A DNA stretch of 64,000 bases from an uncultured Collinsella sp. (GTDB lineage Bacteria > Actinomycetota > Coriobacteriia > Coriobacteriales > Coriobacteriaceae). The number at the start of each line of letters is the position of its first letter. Positions within the stretch are counted from its first letter, which is position 1. A program made the translations under genes and the position numbers. The notes beneath the pieces were generated by a model that worked only from the letters and a program-made list of their open reading frames with translations, was not told the DNA's origin and did not search any database. The stretch spans positions 31,471-95,470 of the forward strand of contig UQMM01000005.1 in assembly GCA_900542165.1 (NCBI GenBank), given 5' to 3'. Positions 47,742 through 56,555 of the stretch are shown piece after piece.

Positions 47742-49133
47742 ATGTTTATCGGAAGAACAGCGGAAATGACCGAGCTCAATCGACTGTATGGCACGGGCTC
47801 CTTTGAGATGCCTGTGATTTACGGCCGCCGTCGCGTGGGTAAAACGCGCCTTATCACAGAGTTCATCCAAGGCAAGAGGGCTATTTACTTTCAAGCTCGT
47901 CGTACCAATGCAGAGGCAAACCTGCACGGCTTTAGCCAGGCGATACTTGCGGGTTCGGTTGGTGCTGCAGGCGTGTCGTTTCGTAGTTTTGACGAGGCGT
48001 TCGATGCATTGGCCACCATGGCTCGCACGGAACGTTTGATTGTTGTGATTGACGAGTATCCCTATCTCGCCCAATCGAATCCCGAGATCAGCTCGTTGCT
48101 GCAAGACAAGATCGATCACTTGTACAAAGAGACCAAGCTCATGCTTATCCTGTGCGGCTCGTCTCTTTCGTTTATGGAGGAACAGGTGTTGGGCTACGAG
48201 AGCCCACTATACGGTAGGCGTACGGCCCAGTTTAAGATCTTGCCGCTCGATTTTATGACGACCCTCGGCCTGTGGCAGAGCATGGGTCGCGAAGACGCTG
48301 CAGTTTGCTATGGCATGACGGGCGGCATTCCTGCATATATCGAGAAAGTCGATCCTGCCGCACCGCTCAAGGACAACATCAAACGTCTTTTTCTTACTCC
48401 TACGGGCTATCTCTTTGAGGAGCCGAGTAACCTGCTATTGCAAGAGTGCCGCAATCCCGAGCAATATGATGCAATCGTGCAAGCAATTGCTCAGGGGCGC
48501 TCGAAGATCTCGGAGATTGCGAGCTCTACGGGAATCCCTGCGAGCAACGTAAAGAGCTATGTGGATAAGCTGGCGTCGCTTGGGATTGTCGAGCGCGAGC
48601 TGCCCCTAAACGAGACGAGCAATAAGCGAGCCGTGTATCTGCTGAGCGATCAGATGTTTAGGTTCTGGTACAAGTTTGTTCCGCAGAACATCGGGCTGAT
48701 TCAAAACGATATGGCCGAGATGGCGTATAAGCGCATTGAGCCGTACGTATCGGATTACATGGGTACGGTCTTTGAGCTCATATGCAGACAATACGTGTAC
48801 GAACTCGCGCGGGCGGGCCAGCTCGATGTGGTTCCGGCGAGCGTCGGGCGCTGGTGGGGGACGGATAATCGTACGCATACGCAGGAAGAAATCGACTTGA
48901 TTGTTGACGATGGCGAGGGCGATGCGCTGTTTGCGGAGTGCAAATGGCGCAATGAACCGGTAGGCGAGGATGTTCTGGAAAAGCTCGTGTACCGAAGCGA
49001 GCTCTTTAGGCGGCAGCATAAAAGCTACGTGATCTTTTCGAAGCGTGGCTTTACGCAAGGATGTCAGGAAGCTGCGGCGAGCAGGGGAGATGCCAAGCTG
49101 ATTTCGTTTGCCGAGATGTGCGAGCGGAGATAA
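47742..49133 (+). CDS. AAA ATPase with DUF234-type C-terminus
   Basis: A 463-residue P-loop ATPase. Walker A is GRRRVGKTRLI (about residues 29-39) and Walker B is LIVVIDEYPYLA near residue 105. A winged-helix segment (about 250-290, ISEIASSTGIPASNVKSYVDKL) follows, then a DUF234 domain with nuclease-like residues EEIDLIV and AECKWR. The family is widespread on accessory islands and poorly characterised. Codon use is less GC-biased than the purine genes, suggesting acquisition. The hairpin at 47671 probably regulates it. Confidence 0.88.
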   Translation: MFIGRTAEMTELNRLYGTGSFEMPVIYGRRRVGKTRLITEFIQGKRAIYFQARRTNAEANLHGFSQAILAGSVGAAGVSFRSFDEAFDALATMARTERLIVVIDEYPYLAQSNPEISSLLQDKIDHLYKETKLMLILCGSSLSFMEEQVLGYESPLYGRRTAQFKILPLDFMTTLGLWQSMGREDAAVCYGMTGGIPAYIEKVDPAAPLKDNIKRLFLTPTGYLFEEPSNLLLQECRNPEQYDAIVQAIAQGRSKISEIASSTGIPASNVKSYVDKLASLGIVERELPLNETSNKRAVYLLSDQMFRFWYKFVPQNIGLIQNDMAEMAYKRIEPYVSDYMGTVFELICRQYVYELARAGQLDVVPASVGRWWGTDNRTHTQEEIDLIVDDGEGDALFAECKWRNEPVGEDVLEKLVYRSELFRRQHKSYVIFSKRGFTQGCQEAAASRGDAKLISFAEMCERR

Positions 49134-49154
49134 CCAAGCGCGCTCTGATGTGAT

Positions 49155-49204
49155 GCTCGGAATGGGACGCGCTTTCCCTTTGGCGGAAAGCACGTCCCAG
49201 AATC
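49155..49204. repeat. rearranged dyad-family fragment
   Basis: A right half unit (GGGACGCGCTTTCC) is followed after 7 bp by a left half unit (GGAAAGCACGTCCC), giving an inverted arrangement of half units just after the ATPase gene. It looks like the remains of two units with the linker shortened. Confidence 0.6.
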
Positions 49205-49361
49205 CGGGCAATTCGCTGGTCCGGTGGTTGAGCAAGCGCCGCGCCAAGGATGCCGAGCGTAAAACCTACAATGAAAACGGCGTAAAAACTGCATTGAGAA
49301 TGGCGTAATTTCGCAGGATGACGTCGCCCGCTGGTGCTGCAGGAGCGGTGACCTGCAAACC

Positions 49362-49865
49362 TTGGGTTTTCGGACGAGCTTGTGCGAGAGAGCAAGCCAG
49401 TATGTGCGCTCGAAGGCCCGCGTTCGCGTGCGCCCCAAGCGCTACTTCTGTGACCCGTCACTTGCGGCGGCGTTGCTGGGGGCTACCCCTGGGCGGTTGC
49501 TTGGCGATATGCAAACGTTGGGGATGCTCTTTGAGAACCTCGTTCTGCGCGACGTGCGCGTGTTCCTTTCCACCTACGGCGGTGTCGACAACAGTGTCCA
49601 TTATTTCTGAGATGAGAAGGGCCTTGAGGTCGATCTGATCGTTGAGCACGACGGGCGCTGGGGAGCCATCGAGGTCAAGCTGAGTGATGCGAAAGCAGAC
49701 GATGGAGCGAGAAATCTTAAGGCGCTGGAGAGGAAAGTGCTCTCCAATCCTGCCGCCCAGAATGCCGCGCCGGCGTTTTTGGCGGTTGTGGTTGGAAAGG
49801 GAAGCACTGCCAACACACGCGACGATGGCGTGGCAGTGATCCCCTTGGCGGCACTTGGGACGTAG
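49362..49865 (+). pseudogene. DUF4143-domain ATPase remnant
   Basis: The C-terminal part only of an AAA/DUF4143 protein. The text RPKRYFCDPSLAAALLGA, GMLFENLVLRDVRVF, a TGA at 49608-49610, then DEKGLEVDLIVEHDGRWGAIEVKL is continuous in one frame and ends at TAG 49863. The TGA replaces the arginine usual in the VHYFRDEKG motif (one C-to-T change). The ATPase half is missing, so the gene is both truncated and interrupted. Confidence 0.8.
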
Positions 49866-49903
49866 TGGTTTTGCGGGGCGCCGTGCTTCCATTACCGAAA
49901 ATC

Positions 49904-50160
49904 CATTTGTTAGACCTGGCGTCCGCGGGTAAAATAAAATCGACGGCAGCCCAAGTAGAGTGGAGCTGGGCAGCGCCGTTGCTTGGTCAAGAGGTCAGTG
50001 CCTTAATGGCAGCGACTTGTTATGCTTCGAATGCTGCTTGAGTGCCTCGGAAAGTTCGATAAGCGCCGTGAAGAGCAAGACCAAAGCAACCAAGAGCTCT
50101 ACGAGCTCTGATGGGCCCGGGATGACCGCTGATTCAAGTCACCGGGCCTAAATCTTTTTC
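49904..50160 (+). ncRNA. candidate small RNA with own promoter and terminator
   Basis: TTGTTA, a 17-bp spacer and TAAAAT lie near 49907-49935. A hairpin-forming segment (CGGCAGCCCA with TGGGCAGC) follows at about 49945-49980. At 50114-50160 GGCCCGG and GTCACCGGGCC form a stem followed by AAATCTTTTT. The transcript would be about 215 nt. A 29-codon frame (50022-50111, MLRMLLECLGKFDKRREEQD) lacks a clear ribosome site. The unit may be a sRNA or a leader for a very small protein. Confidence 0.4.
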
Positions 50161-50323
50161 ATGCATTTGAATAGAGCGGTCGACTCTCTTGGGGCCGTCT
50201 GCATGGCGTGTGCTTGGCGCATGGTATATTGCGTCCCGCTTTCATGTCCGCACGGGTTCCTATCCTTACGGCAATGTAGCCGCCTATGTAACGAGCGGCA
50301 GTTGACGGAGAAAGGCCCTGACC

Positions 50324-51058
50324 GTGCCAGACAAAAAGACGCCGGATATCTCGGCTATCGATACGACGAACTTTGCGCGCCAGATTGTGCTGGACTTTGA
50401 GTTTGCGCCGGTGCCAAAGCAGCGCCAGCGACGTGGGCTGCGCAATGAGATTATCGAGGTCGGCGCCGTCAAGCTCGATTACCACGGCAACGTTATGGGC
50501 GAGTTCTCGCAGTTTGTGCAGACGGAATTTACCGAAGGCGTTGCGTTTTCCGTCCGCGAGCTTACGGGGATATCGGCCGTGGACACTGCGATGGCCGATC
50601 CGCTCTACATGGTAATCAAAAGGCTCAGCGATTGGATCGGTCGCTACTCCGCACAGGTGGTTTGCTGGAGCGGGGCGGACCGTCGACAGCTTTTGACCGA
50701 GTGCCAGGCAAAGCACATTGATCTTTCCGCATTTCCTACGGACTGGGCCGACCTGCAGGCGTTTTACACCTCGATCATGGACGTGGGCAGCCACGGGTGC
50801 GTCTCTTTGAGTGACGCGGCGACGTGGTTTGGCATCGAGTTCGACGAGCCGACGGGTCACGCCCACAGCGCCCTTGCCGATGCGCGCGTGACCGCCAAGC
50901 TGCTCAAGCAGGTGATGGACGGGGACTACCGCGTGAGCCCGCGCGCCCAGGAAGTCCGCCAGCGGTGGGGGATGGGCGAGCGAGCTCAGACGCGCCTTTC
51001 TAGCAAGTGCCCCGAGCTGGGCGACCTGCTGCTGAAGCTGAAGGCGGCGGGAAGGTAG
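50324..51058 (+). CDS. DEDD-family 3'-5' exonuclease
   Basis: A 244-residue RNase T / DnaQ-type exonuclease. Motif Exo I is VLDFEFAP, Exo II includes WSGADRRQL and Exo III is HSALADARVTAKLL with the catalytic His and Asp. An internal NEIIEVGAVKLD matches the family. GTG start at 50324. It resembles single-domain exonucleases of the KapD/ERI-1 type. Nucleic-acid substrate unknown; it stands alone in the island. Confidence 0.85.
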   Translation: MPDKKTPDISAIDTTNFARQIVLDFEFAPVPKQRQRRGLRNEIIEVGAVKLDYHGNVMGEFSQFVQTEFTEGVAFSVRELTGISAVDTAMADPLYMVIKRLSDWIGRYSAQVVCWSGADRRQLLTECQAKHIDLSAFPTDWADLQAFYTSIMDVGSHGCVSLSDAATWFGIEFDEPTGHAHSALADARVTAKLLKQVMDGDYRVSPRAQEVRQRWGMGERAQTRLSSKCPELGDLLLKLKAAGR

Positions 51059-51099
51059 GGGCGTTAGCTGTCTGCATGGCGCGTGCCTGTCGCGTATCG

Positions 51100-52335
51100 T
51101 TACTCTTCCTGCTGCTTGGCAGGCAAGATGTAGACGTTCTCGGCGTCCACGGCGATCTGCGCGGGGCGGTTGTAGAGGGTGTCGATCTCCTTTACGCTCT
51201 GCTTGAACGGCGTGACGTCGGGCGTCTTTGCCTGATGGAGCTTTTCGAGGAGTTTCTCGGATTGCTTGTCGTTGAACTTTCCGATGCTCTCTCCTGCGCC
51301 TTCGAGCGCCTCGTCGATGAGTGTATGGTCGCCCACGGGGGTCTTTGCGATGGCGTGACCGAGCAATTTGCCCGCGGACGCGATACCGCCCAGCAGTGCC
51401 GCATCGACGGTGTCGACAGCCCCCGCTTCGAGTGCGTTGTAGCAGTCGGTGTAGAGCTCGCGGTACGCGATCGAATCAGCCTCGATCTTCGCAGTGGCGT
51501 CCGCGAGCTTTGCGGGCTCGAAGTTCTGGGCGAGCATGGGTTCGAGGAACAGCGAGAACGCGTGGATGTAGGTGGCGAGCTGGCAGTCTTTGAGGTAGTC
51601 GAGCACCTTGTCGAGGCGTCTGCCCAAGCCGTCTCGCACCTCGATGAACCCTTTCTTTTTCAGATCTGCCTGTGCCTGCGAGCGGAAGAGTTCCATGTCC
51701 TGCGCGGACGACTGCTTGATGTCGAGCACCTTCATATGGGCGTTTGCCATGTAGGTGGCGTTGCCGTAGTTGAGTCCGTAACCGTTGAGGATGTCTGCGA
51801 GCGTCTTGAGGCTGCCACGCATGTTGGCCTTGTCGCGCTGACGCATGTACTCGAACATTTCGTCGACGGACTCCTGGATGGAGTCGAGCTTTTGGTTTAT
51901 CTGCGCGATTGCGGCTGCCATGAATAGCGATGTTGGATCGTAAGGCACCTGCGTGACGCTCGTGGCGATGTCGCCCTCGACTACGTGGAAGCGCGCCTGC
52001 CCAAGGCCCTTGGCGGCGTCGCGGTAGCCCCCTGTGAGACCGCTGCCGTCCTTGAACGAGTTGAGTTTCGACGGATCGAGCGGGTTACCATATTTGTCAG
52101 TCGCCTGGAGCAGCGTGGGCACGCTCACCGTGTTGGTGACGGTGCAAAACATCGAGGGGAGCGAGGCGAACGCCACGCCGAGTTGGGGAATTCGCTCGAG
52201 CGGTAGCTTGATGGCGCCGGAGACGTCCACCCGCTTCTGAGTGAGCGCGAGGTGGATTTTGGTCGATGCGAGCTGTTTTGCCACGAGCTCCTCTCGGCCG
52301 TCGTTCGCCGAGGGTTTGGTCTCGTTGTCTGCCAT
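51100..52335 (-). CDS. 411-residue protein of unknown function
   Basis: I do not recognise a family. ATG 52335 follows AAGGAG at good spacing. The protein has no signal peptide. A central helical stretch (about 150-195; AQINQKLDSIQESVDEMFEYM) looks coiled-coil, followed by long amphipathic helices and a hydrophobic Gly/Ala-rich segment (about 325-345, DAALLGGIASAGKLLGHAI). The C-terminus is acidic. The layout suggests a cytoplasmic or membrane-associated helical protein. Neighbours give no hint. Confidence 0.75.
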   Translation of the reverse strand: MADNETKPSANDGREELVAKQLASTKIHLALTQKRVDVSGAIKLPLERIPQLGVAFASLPSMFCTVTNTVSVPTLLQATDKYGNPLDPSKLNSFKDGSGLTGGYRDAAKGLGQARFHVVEGDIATSVTQVPYDPTSLFMAAAIAQINQKLDSIQESVDEMFEYMRQRDKANMRGSLKTLADILNGYGLNYGNATYMANAHMKVLDIKQSSAQDMELFRSQAQADLKKKGFIEVRDGLGRRLDKVLDYLKDCQLATYIHAFSLFLEPMLAQNFEPAKLADATAKIEADSIAYRELYTDCYNALEAGAVDTVDAALLGGIASAGKLLGHAIAKTPVGDHTLIDEALEGAGESIGKFNDKQSEKLLEKLHQAKTPDVTPFKQSVKEIDTLYNRPAQIAVDAENVYILPAKQQEE

Positions 52336-52517
52336 AGCGCGCTCCTTGCTTACGTTGATAGTCGTGGGCATTATCTCATCGCCTGGTGGCTTGCTAGAGC
52401 GAGGTAGAGGCCGAGCGTCTGGCGAAACTCGTTAACTGATTGCATTTCAGCGGATTGGGTTGATTATAAGAGAAGGACGGCTATCCATCTGCCCTTCCCA
52501 GTTGAGTTCGCTTTGAG

Positions 52518-54332
52518 CTACTGTTCGTGCCTATGCTGCTTGGGCTCAAGCCTTCTCGCTGCCGTGAAGCAGGTCGTGGCCGCCATGGCCAATGCGATGC
52601 TGGCCATCCAAGTGGAGTCGCCGGTTGCAGCGAGATTTGGTTCATCGGCTGTCGTGCGTCCCGACTTTTTTGTAGCCGCCTCGTCGGCGTCCTTTTCAGG
52701 AGTGGCAGGATCACTTTTGTTGTCGCCGGGTGAATCTACGTCGGTCTTTCCGCCCGCCTGCTCCCCTTGGGCCTTCCCCTCCACGGTGAAGGACGCATCG
52801 GTTGCCGTCCCGTCCTTCCAGACGGCCGTGACGGTGTGTCCGCCGGCGGCGAGCGTGTCCAGGTAGGACGGCCTGAGCTCGATAATCGTGCTGCCCCTGG
52901 TTGCGGTGTAGTTCTCGGCGGAGACCTCAGTTCCGTCCACGAGGAGACGCGTGAACTCATCGAGAGGACCGCTGAAGCGGAAGGTCAGACCGGCCTCGCC
53001 GTCCTTTGCATACGCCTGCCCGTCGCCCTTGGTGGCGGCATACAGCGGAGCGGTCACGTCGAAGGTGACGTCCCCCGCGTCGTCGACATCAAAGGTCTGA
53101 ACGCCGGTCTTGCCGTTACGCTCGGCGTAGGCGGAGCTGTAGACGAAGGTCTCGTGGCCCGTCTTGTCGAGGACCGCGAGGGCTTGGATTTCAAACGAGC
53201 CCATCGAGAGCGACGTGGGGAACTCGATTTCGATATAGCCCCTTGCCGCATCGTAGCTGCAGCTCAACGTTTTGCGGGTCTTTAAAGAGTTCGGGTCCTC
53301 GACATAGCCGGGGTCGCCGAGGATCGGGGAGACAGACTTTACGCCGTCCGCGTCGCCTACATTGCAATAGATACGGAGGATCCCGCCGACGGGGACCCTC
53401 TTCGCGGAGATGGAAACGTTCGAGACCGTGGGCGGGTTCCGGTCGATCGCGCTGCCGGTCACCTCGAAGCACAGCTCGCTCGGGTCGCCAACCGAGAAAG
53501 TCGCGCCCGAAATGCCGTTGGCCCTGGCGTAGGAACTCTCGTACACATCGGTCTCGAACCCTAGGCCATCGGTGACCGAAAGGCCGATCAGCCTGTGCCT
53601 TCCGATCCTATTGCTGTCGAATGTGAGGTCAAACCCGTCGATAGACGAGCCTCCGTGATAATAGGCTGACGAAACAGAGCAGCCGTCGTCCGAATTCTCC
53701 CAGCCCTGCCGCAGTATGGGGGAAACGGAACGAACGCCGTCGGCATCGGAGACGGTCCAAGAGATGTGGAAGTCGGCACCGGTTGCGACCTCCCTGCTCG
53801 AGAGCGACACGGAGGACACGGTCGGCGGGTTTTGGTTCTCGGGTCCCTCGGTCACCTCATACTCGAGGGGGTCGGTGGTGAAGGTCGGACAGTCGAGCCC
53901 CTTCTCCTCGGCATACGTCGTGTCGTAGACATCGGTAACCCATCCAAGACTATCGGTCACGCCGAGGCCGATGATCCGGTACCTGCAGGGCCGGTCGCTC
54001 GGGGAGGTGGAGATATCGAAGCCCGCGGTCGTGTTGCCGGTCGACGAGAAGGCGAGACGGGAACTGATTCCATGGTCTCCGGTATCGTTTTCGACAACGA
54101 CTTCGACTATGGGCGTGACGGACCGTACCCCGTCAGGGTCATCGACGCTATAGCCGACATGCAGCGTGGAGCCGGCCGTGACTGTCGTCGCGGATATCGT
54201 CACGTTGGAGATGCTGGGCGGGTTCGGGTCCGACGCGGCTAGGGCGGTTGAGGGCAAAGCAAGCGCTACGGTGGCGGACAGCGAGGCGAGCAGGCTAAGC
54301 GCGAAGCGCCTGGAGAATTTCAAGGAGGTCAT
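52518..54332 (-). CDS. cell-wall-anchored surface protein with three repeat domains
   Basis: A 604-residue secreted protein. An N-terminal signal peptide (about 1-33, ALPSTALAA cleavage region) is followed by three homologous domains of about 130 residues starting near residues 36, 168 and 300. Each begins NPP(S/T)(I/V)S and contains D(P/A)DGV(R/K)SV(S/T)PI. A fourth Ig-like domain with a binding loop (about 430-520) and a charged Asp/Lys linker follow. The end is LAATGD, a hydrophobic helix and a basic tail, that is a sortase signal with LAATG in place of LPXTG. Likely displayed on the cell wall; ligand unknown. Ribosome site weak. Confidence 0.82.
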   Translation of the reverse strand: MTSLKFSRRFALSLLASLSATVALALPSTALAASDPNPPSISNVTISATTVTAGSTLHVGYSVDDPDGVRSVTPIVEVVVENDTGDHGISSRLAFSSTGNTTAGFDISTSPSDRPCRYRIIGLGVTDSLGWVTDVYDTTYAEEKGLDCPTFTTDPLEYEVTEGPENQNPPTVSSVSLSSREVATGADFHISWTVSDADGVRSVSPILRQGWENSDDGCSVSSAYYHGGSSIDGFDLTFDSNRIGRHRLIGLSVTDGLGFETDVYESSYARANGISGATFSVGDPSELCFEVTGSAIDRNPPTVSNVSISAKRVPVGGILRIYCNVGDADGVKSVSPILGDPGYVEDPNSLKTRKTLSCSYDAARGYIEIEFPTSLSMGSFEIQALAVLDKTGHETFVYSSAYAERNGKTGVQTFDVDDAGDVTFDVTAPLYAATKGDGQAYAKDGEAGLTFRFSGPLDEFTRLLVDGTEVSAENYTATRGSTIIELRPSYLDTLAAGGHTVTAVWKDGTATDASFTVEGKAQGEQAGGKTDVDSPGDNKSDPATPEKDADEAATKKSGRTTADEPNLAATGDSTWMASIALAMAATTCFTAARRLEPKQHRHEQ

Positions 54333-54639
54333 TGGTGGTGCCGATCTTCCATAATTGTTGCAGCGATACCAGTATATCTTTGGCCCATGCTAGCCAGATG
54401 TTCTTTCCGCGAACGGCTCGTTAGTTTAGAGACGGCATATGGACGCCTGTCTCGTCCACGTTTCTCGTAAGGGCGATTATAAGGACATGAAGAGACTTTC
54501 TCGGAACAATCAATTGGGGATATCAAAGAAATGCTGGACGTCTCCCGATCGCTCAATGCCTTTGAGGTGAAATGCGGCGCATCGGCTACGTTGTTGAGAT
54601 CATTTTTCGAGCGATACGTCATTCCAGCTGAGGCCACCG

Positions 54640-55080
54640 TCATGAGGCTTCTGTTCCTACACCCCCCGCAATCCCGCGCGCGGCACCCAACAGCTCGTAC
54701 TCCCTCTCGCTCCACTGGCACAGCTCGGCAGTCTCGACGGCGTCGCGGCACAGGTCTAGAAACACCTCAGCTCCCTCGCAGAAGCACTCGCGGGCAAAGG
54801 CGCCGGATCCGTCCGCAACGCACTTGCCGTCAGCAAAGAGCTTCCAGCTGGACGGCTCGCGCGAGTTGTCGCCGGACAGCCTGATCTGCAGTACGTGCGG
54901 GCCGCCGGCGGCACGGAGCTCTTCCTCGAGCTTCTGTACCGTAAAGCGCATCTGGTGGGAGAGGCTGCTCTTGACCATGGCCGAGGCATAGCTGTTCGGC
55001 TTGTCCAGAAGATGCATGTGATTCGGTTTGACGACCAGATTGTGGAAGTTGCGCTCACTGCGCACGGAGAAATTGTCCAT
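54640..55080 (-). CDS. 146-residue protein of unknown function
   Basis: ATG 55080 is preceded by AAAGGAG, which makes this a likely real gene even though I recognise no family. The N-terminus has a basic RSERNFHNLVVKPNHMHLL segment, the middle is helical (VQKLEEELRAAGG) and the C-terminus is acidic and cysteine-bearing (ARECFCEGAEVFLDLC). No membrane segment. It could be part of a larger family with degenerate sequence. Both sides are non-coding: 54333-54639 and 55081-55445 hold no further gene that I can support. Confidence 0.6.
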   Translation of the reverse strand: MDNFSVRSERNFHNLVVKPNHMHLLDKPNSYASAMVKSSLSHQMRFTVQKLEEELRAAGGPHVLQIRLSGDNSREPSSWKLFADGKCVADGSGAFARECFCEGAEVFLDLCRDAVETAELCQWSEREYELLGAARGIAGGVGTEAS

Positions 55081-55238
55081 ACGGACTCCTTTCATCGATG
55101 TTGGCAGGGCCACCGTGCCTCTTGGCCGGTTGGCGTCGGGATCGTGGAGCCAACTCTCTACCCCGACTCTGGATAAAACGCGCCCGCTCCTTGCGGGCAC
55201 GATGGGGTCTATCAACGTGTACGGACATAAATCAAGCG

Positions 55239-55268
55239 CCATCCGCGAAATGACGCGCGGATGGCGTT
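55239..55268. repeat. GC-rich hairpin upstream of the 146-residue gene
   Basis: CGCCATCCGCG pairs with CGCGGATGGCG around a short loop. The T-runs on either side are poor, so terminator function is uncertain. Confidence 0.5.
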
Positions 55269-55298
55269 GGTTTCCCAAGTGATTATTCGGCTTCCATC

Positions 55299-55397
55299 CG
55301 GAAAAGTGTCGAAATCAGCCGTGTAAAAGTACGGAAAAGTGTCGAGATAGGCATCTTAAAACTTCGGAAAAGTGTGGCTGGATGACAAAACAGCACT
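55299..55397. repeat. three direct repeats with 33-bp period
   Basis: CGGAAAAGTGT starts at 55299, 55332 and 55365, exactly 33 bp apart; the first two continue CGA and end TAAAA-like. In one forward frame each unit reads RKSV with similar following residues, but there is no start or ribosome site. They fill part of the gap before the next minus-strand gene. Confidence 0.6.
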
Positions 55398-55445
55398 TAG
55401 AAGCCGGTGCTGGATGCGGGATCCTGCGGCCGCCTTCAGCTCTCG

Positions 55446-56432
55446 CTACTCGTCGTCTCCGTCGTTGGGGTCGCCCTTGAGGGTGTTGATGTCCAGGTAC
55501 TCGTCATCGTTCTCTTTTTGCTGGGTCTCCGACTCCGCTTGGGTGGGGCCGCGGAACAGCTGGAATCCCTCAAACGCAATGGCGCCGAGCAGGACAACGA
55601 CAATGGCGATAAAGGCAACCTTGACTGCCTGCGGAAATTCCGAGAAACGCAGTGCCTTTTCCTCGGCGTAATAATCGGCGAAGCGCTCTTCGCCCGTGCT
55701 TTTGGTATACGCCGGCGCGGACGCGGCCTCCGGGTCATATTCCGGCGCAGGCGTGGCAGCGTACGGATCGTTGAGATAATCGCTCGATGCGGTGCCATAA
55801 TCTTCGGTCTCGATGCGACTGGTGCCAGCATAGTCATCGGAATAATCGGAATATGCCGCACCACCCTCATAGTCCGCTGCGCTCGTGTTGGCGGCAAAAA
55901 GCGGGTTAACTGGAACGTCGAGCGCCGGCATGCCGGTAGAGGTCTCATCCAGATCGGCTGCAGCCCAGGAATCGTAGGCAACCTGACGGACAACGGGCTC
56001 ATCGAGCCTTGCGACCGGAGGCTTGCGTGCCGCAGGAACGGGCAACTGCTGGGCGTTGTACATAACGGTGCTGTCGGCCGATTTGCCCTGCGTCGCTGCA
56101 GCGAGAAATGCCGCCGTCTCGGACGGGTCGCTTGCGGGGCGGGGAGCGGGCGTGGGCGCCGAAGTGGGTGCGGGCGTAGGCGCGGGCGTCGAAACAGGCG
56201 ACTGCGCAGGAGTCGGCGCAGGTGCGGACTTAGGCGCAAGTGCGGGATTGGGGCTTGACGGGCGAGCCCCACCGCCCATGAGTTCGTCGGCGGTCCACGG
56301 GCGATCATCCATCACGTCGTCAAGGCTCAGTGAAAACAGGTCGTCTTCACCCTCATCGAACATGCGGTGCACATGTCCACCAATTGCCGGAATCAATCCG
56401 CGACCGGTGCATGATGCCTTGCTCAACGCCAT
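55446..56432 (-). CDS. C-terminally membrane-anchored protein of unknown function
   Basis: A 328-residue protein. The N-terminal region (1-60, DEGEDDLFSLSLDDVMDDRPW) is acidic. A Pro/Ala/Thr repeat linker (about 64-95) follows, then a long low-complexity region rich in Asp, Tyr, Ala and Ser. One transmembrane helix lies at about 273-295 (VKVAFIAIVVVLLGAIAF), and the last 30 residues are acidic. ATG 56432 follows AAAGGA. There is no signal peptide, so the long N-terminal part is probably cytoplasmic. No family recognised. Confidence 0.72.
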   Translation of the reverse strand: MALSKASCTGRGLIPAIGGHVHRMFDEGEDDLFSLSLDDVMDDRPWTADELMGGGARPSSPNPALAPKSAPAPTPAQSPVSTPAPTPAPTSAPTPAPRPASDPSETAAFLAAATQGKSADSTVMYNAQQLPVPAARKPPVARLDEPVVRQVAYDSWAAADLDETSTGMPALDVPVNPLFAANTSAADYEGGAAYSDYSDDYAGTSRIETEDYGTASSDYLNDPYAATPAPEYDPEAASAPAYTKSTGEERFADYYAEEKALRFSEFPQAVKVAFIAIVVVLLGAIAFEGFQLFRGPTQAESETQQKENDDEYLDINTLKGDPNDGDDE

Positions 56433-56555
56433 TCTGTTCCATCCTTTCGAAATACCAATGACATCGATTATATGGAACTTCCCAAGCTGCTCGGTCTTGG
56501 ATTCGTGCTTTCCAGAACTCGCGCCCAAAAGGGGAGGGGCAATCCAGACGAGTGC

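Noticed and set aside
49608..49610. TGA as selenocysteine in the DUF4143 remnant
   Set aside because: The position is Arg in the family, one C-to-T change explains it, and the gene is also 5'-truncated.
49995..50109. Minus-strand hydrophobic peptide as a type I toxin
   Set aside because: The hydrophobic frame has no ATG or GTG start and no ribosome site; it is antisense to a region better explained as a small RNA.
54640..55080. REP-associated transposase, from the NHMHLL text in the 146-residue protein
   Set aside because: Only the short His-x-His resemblance is present; the catalytic tyrosine context and the rest of the Y1 transposase fold are not recognisable.
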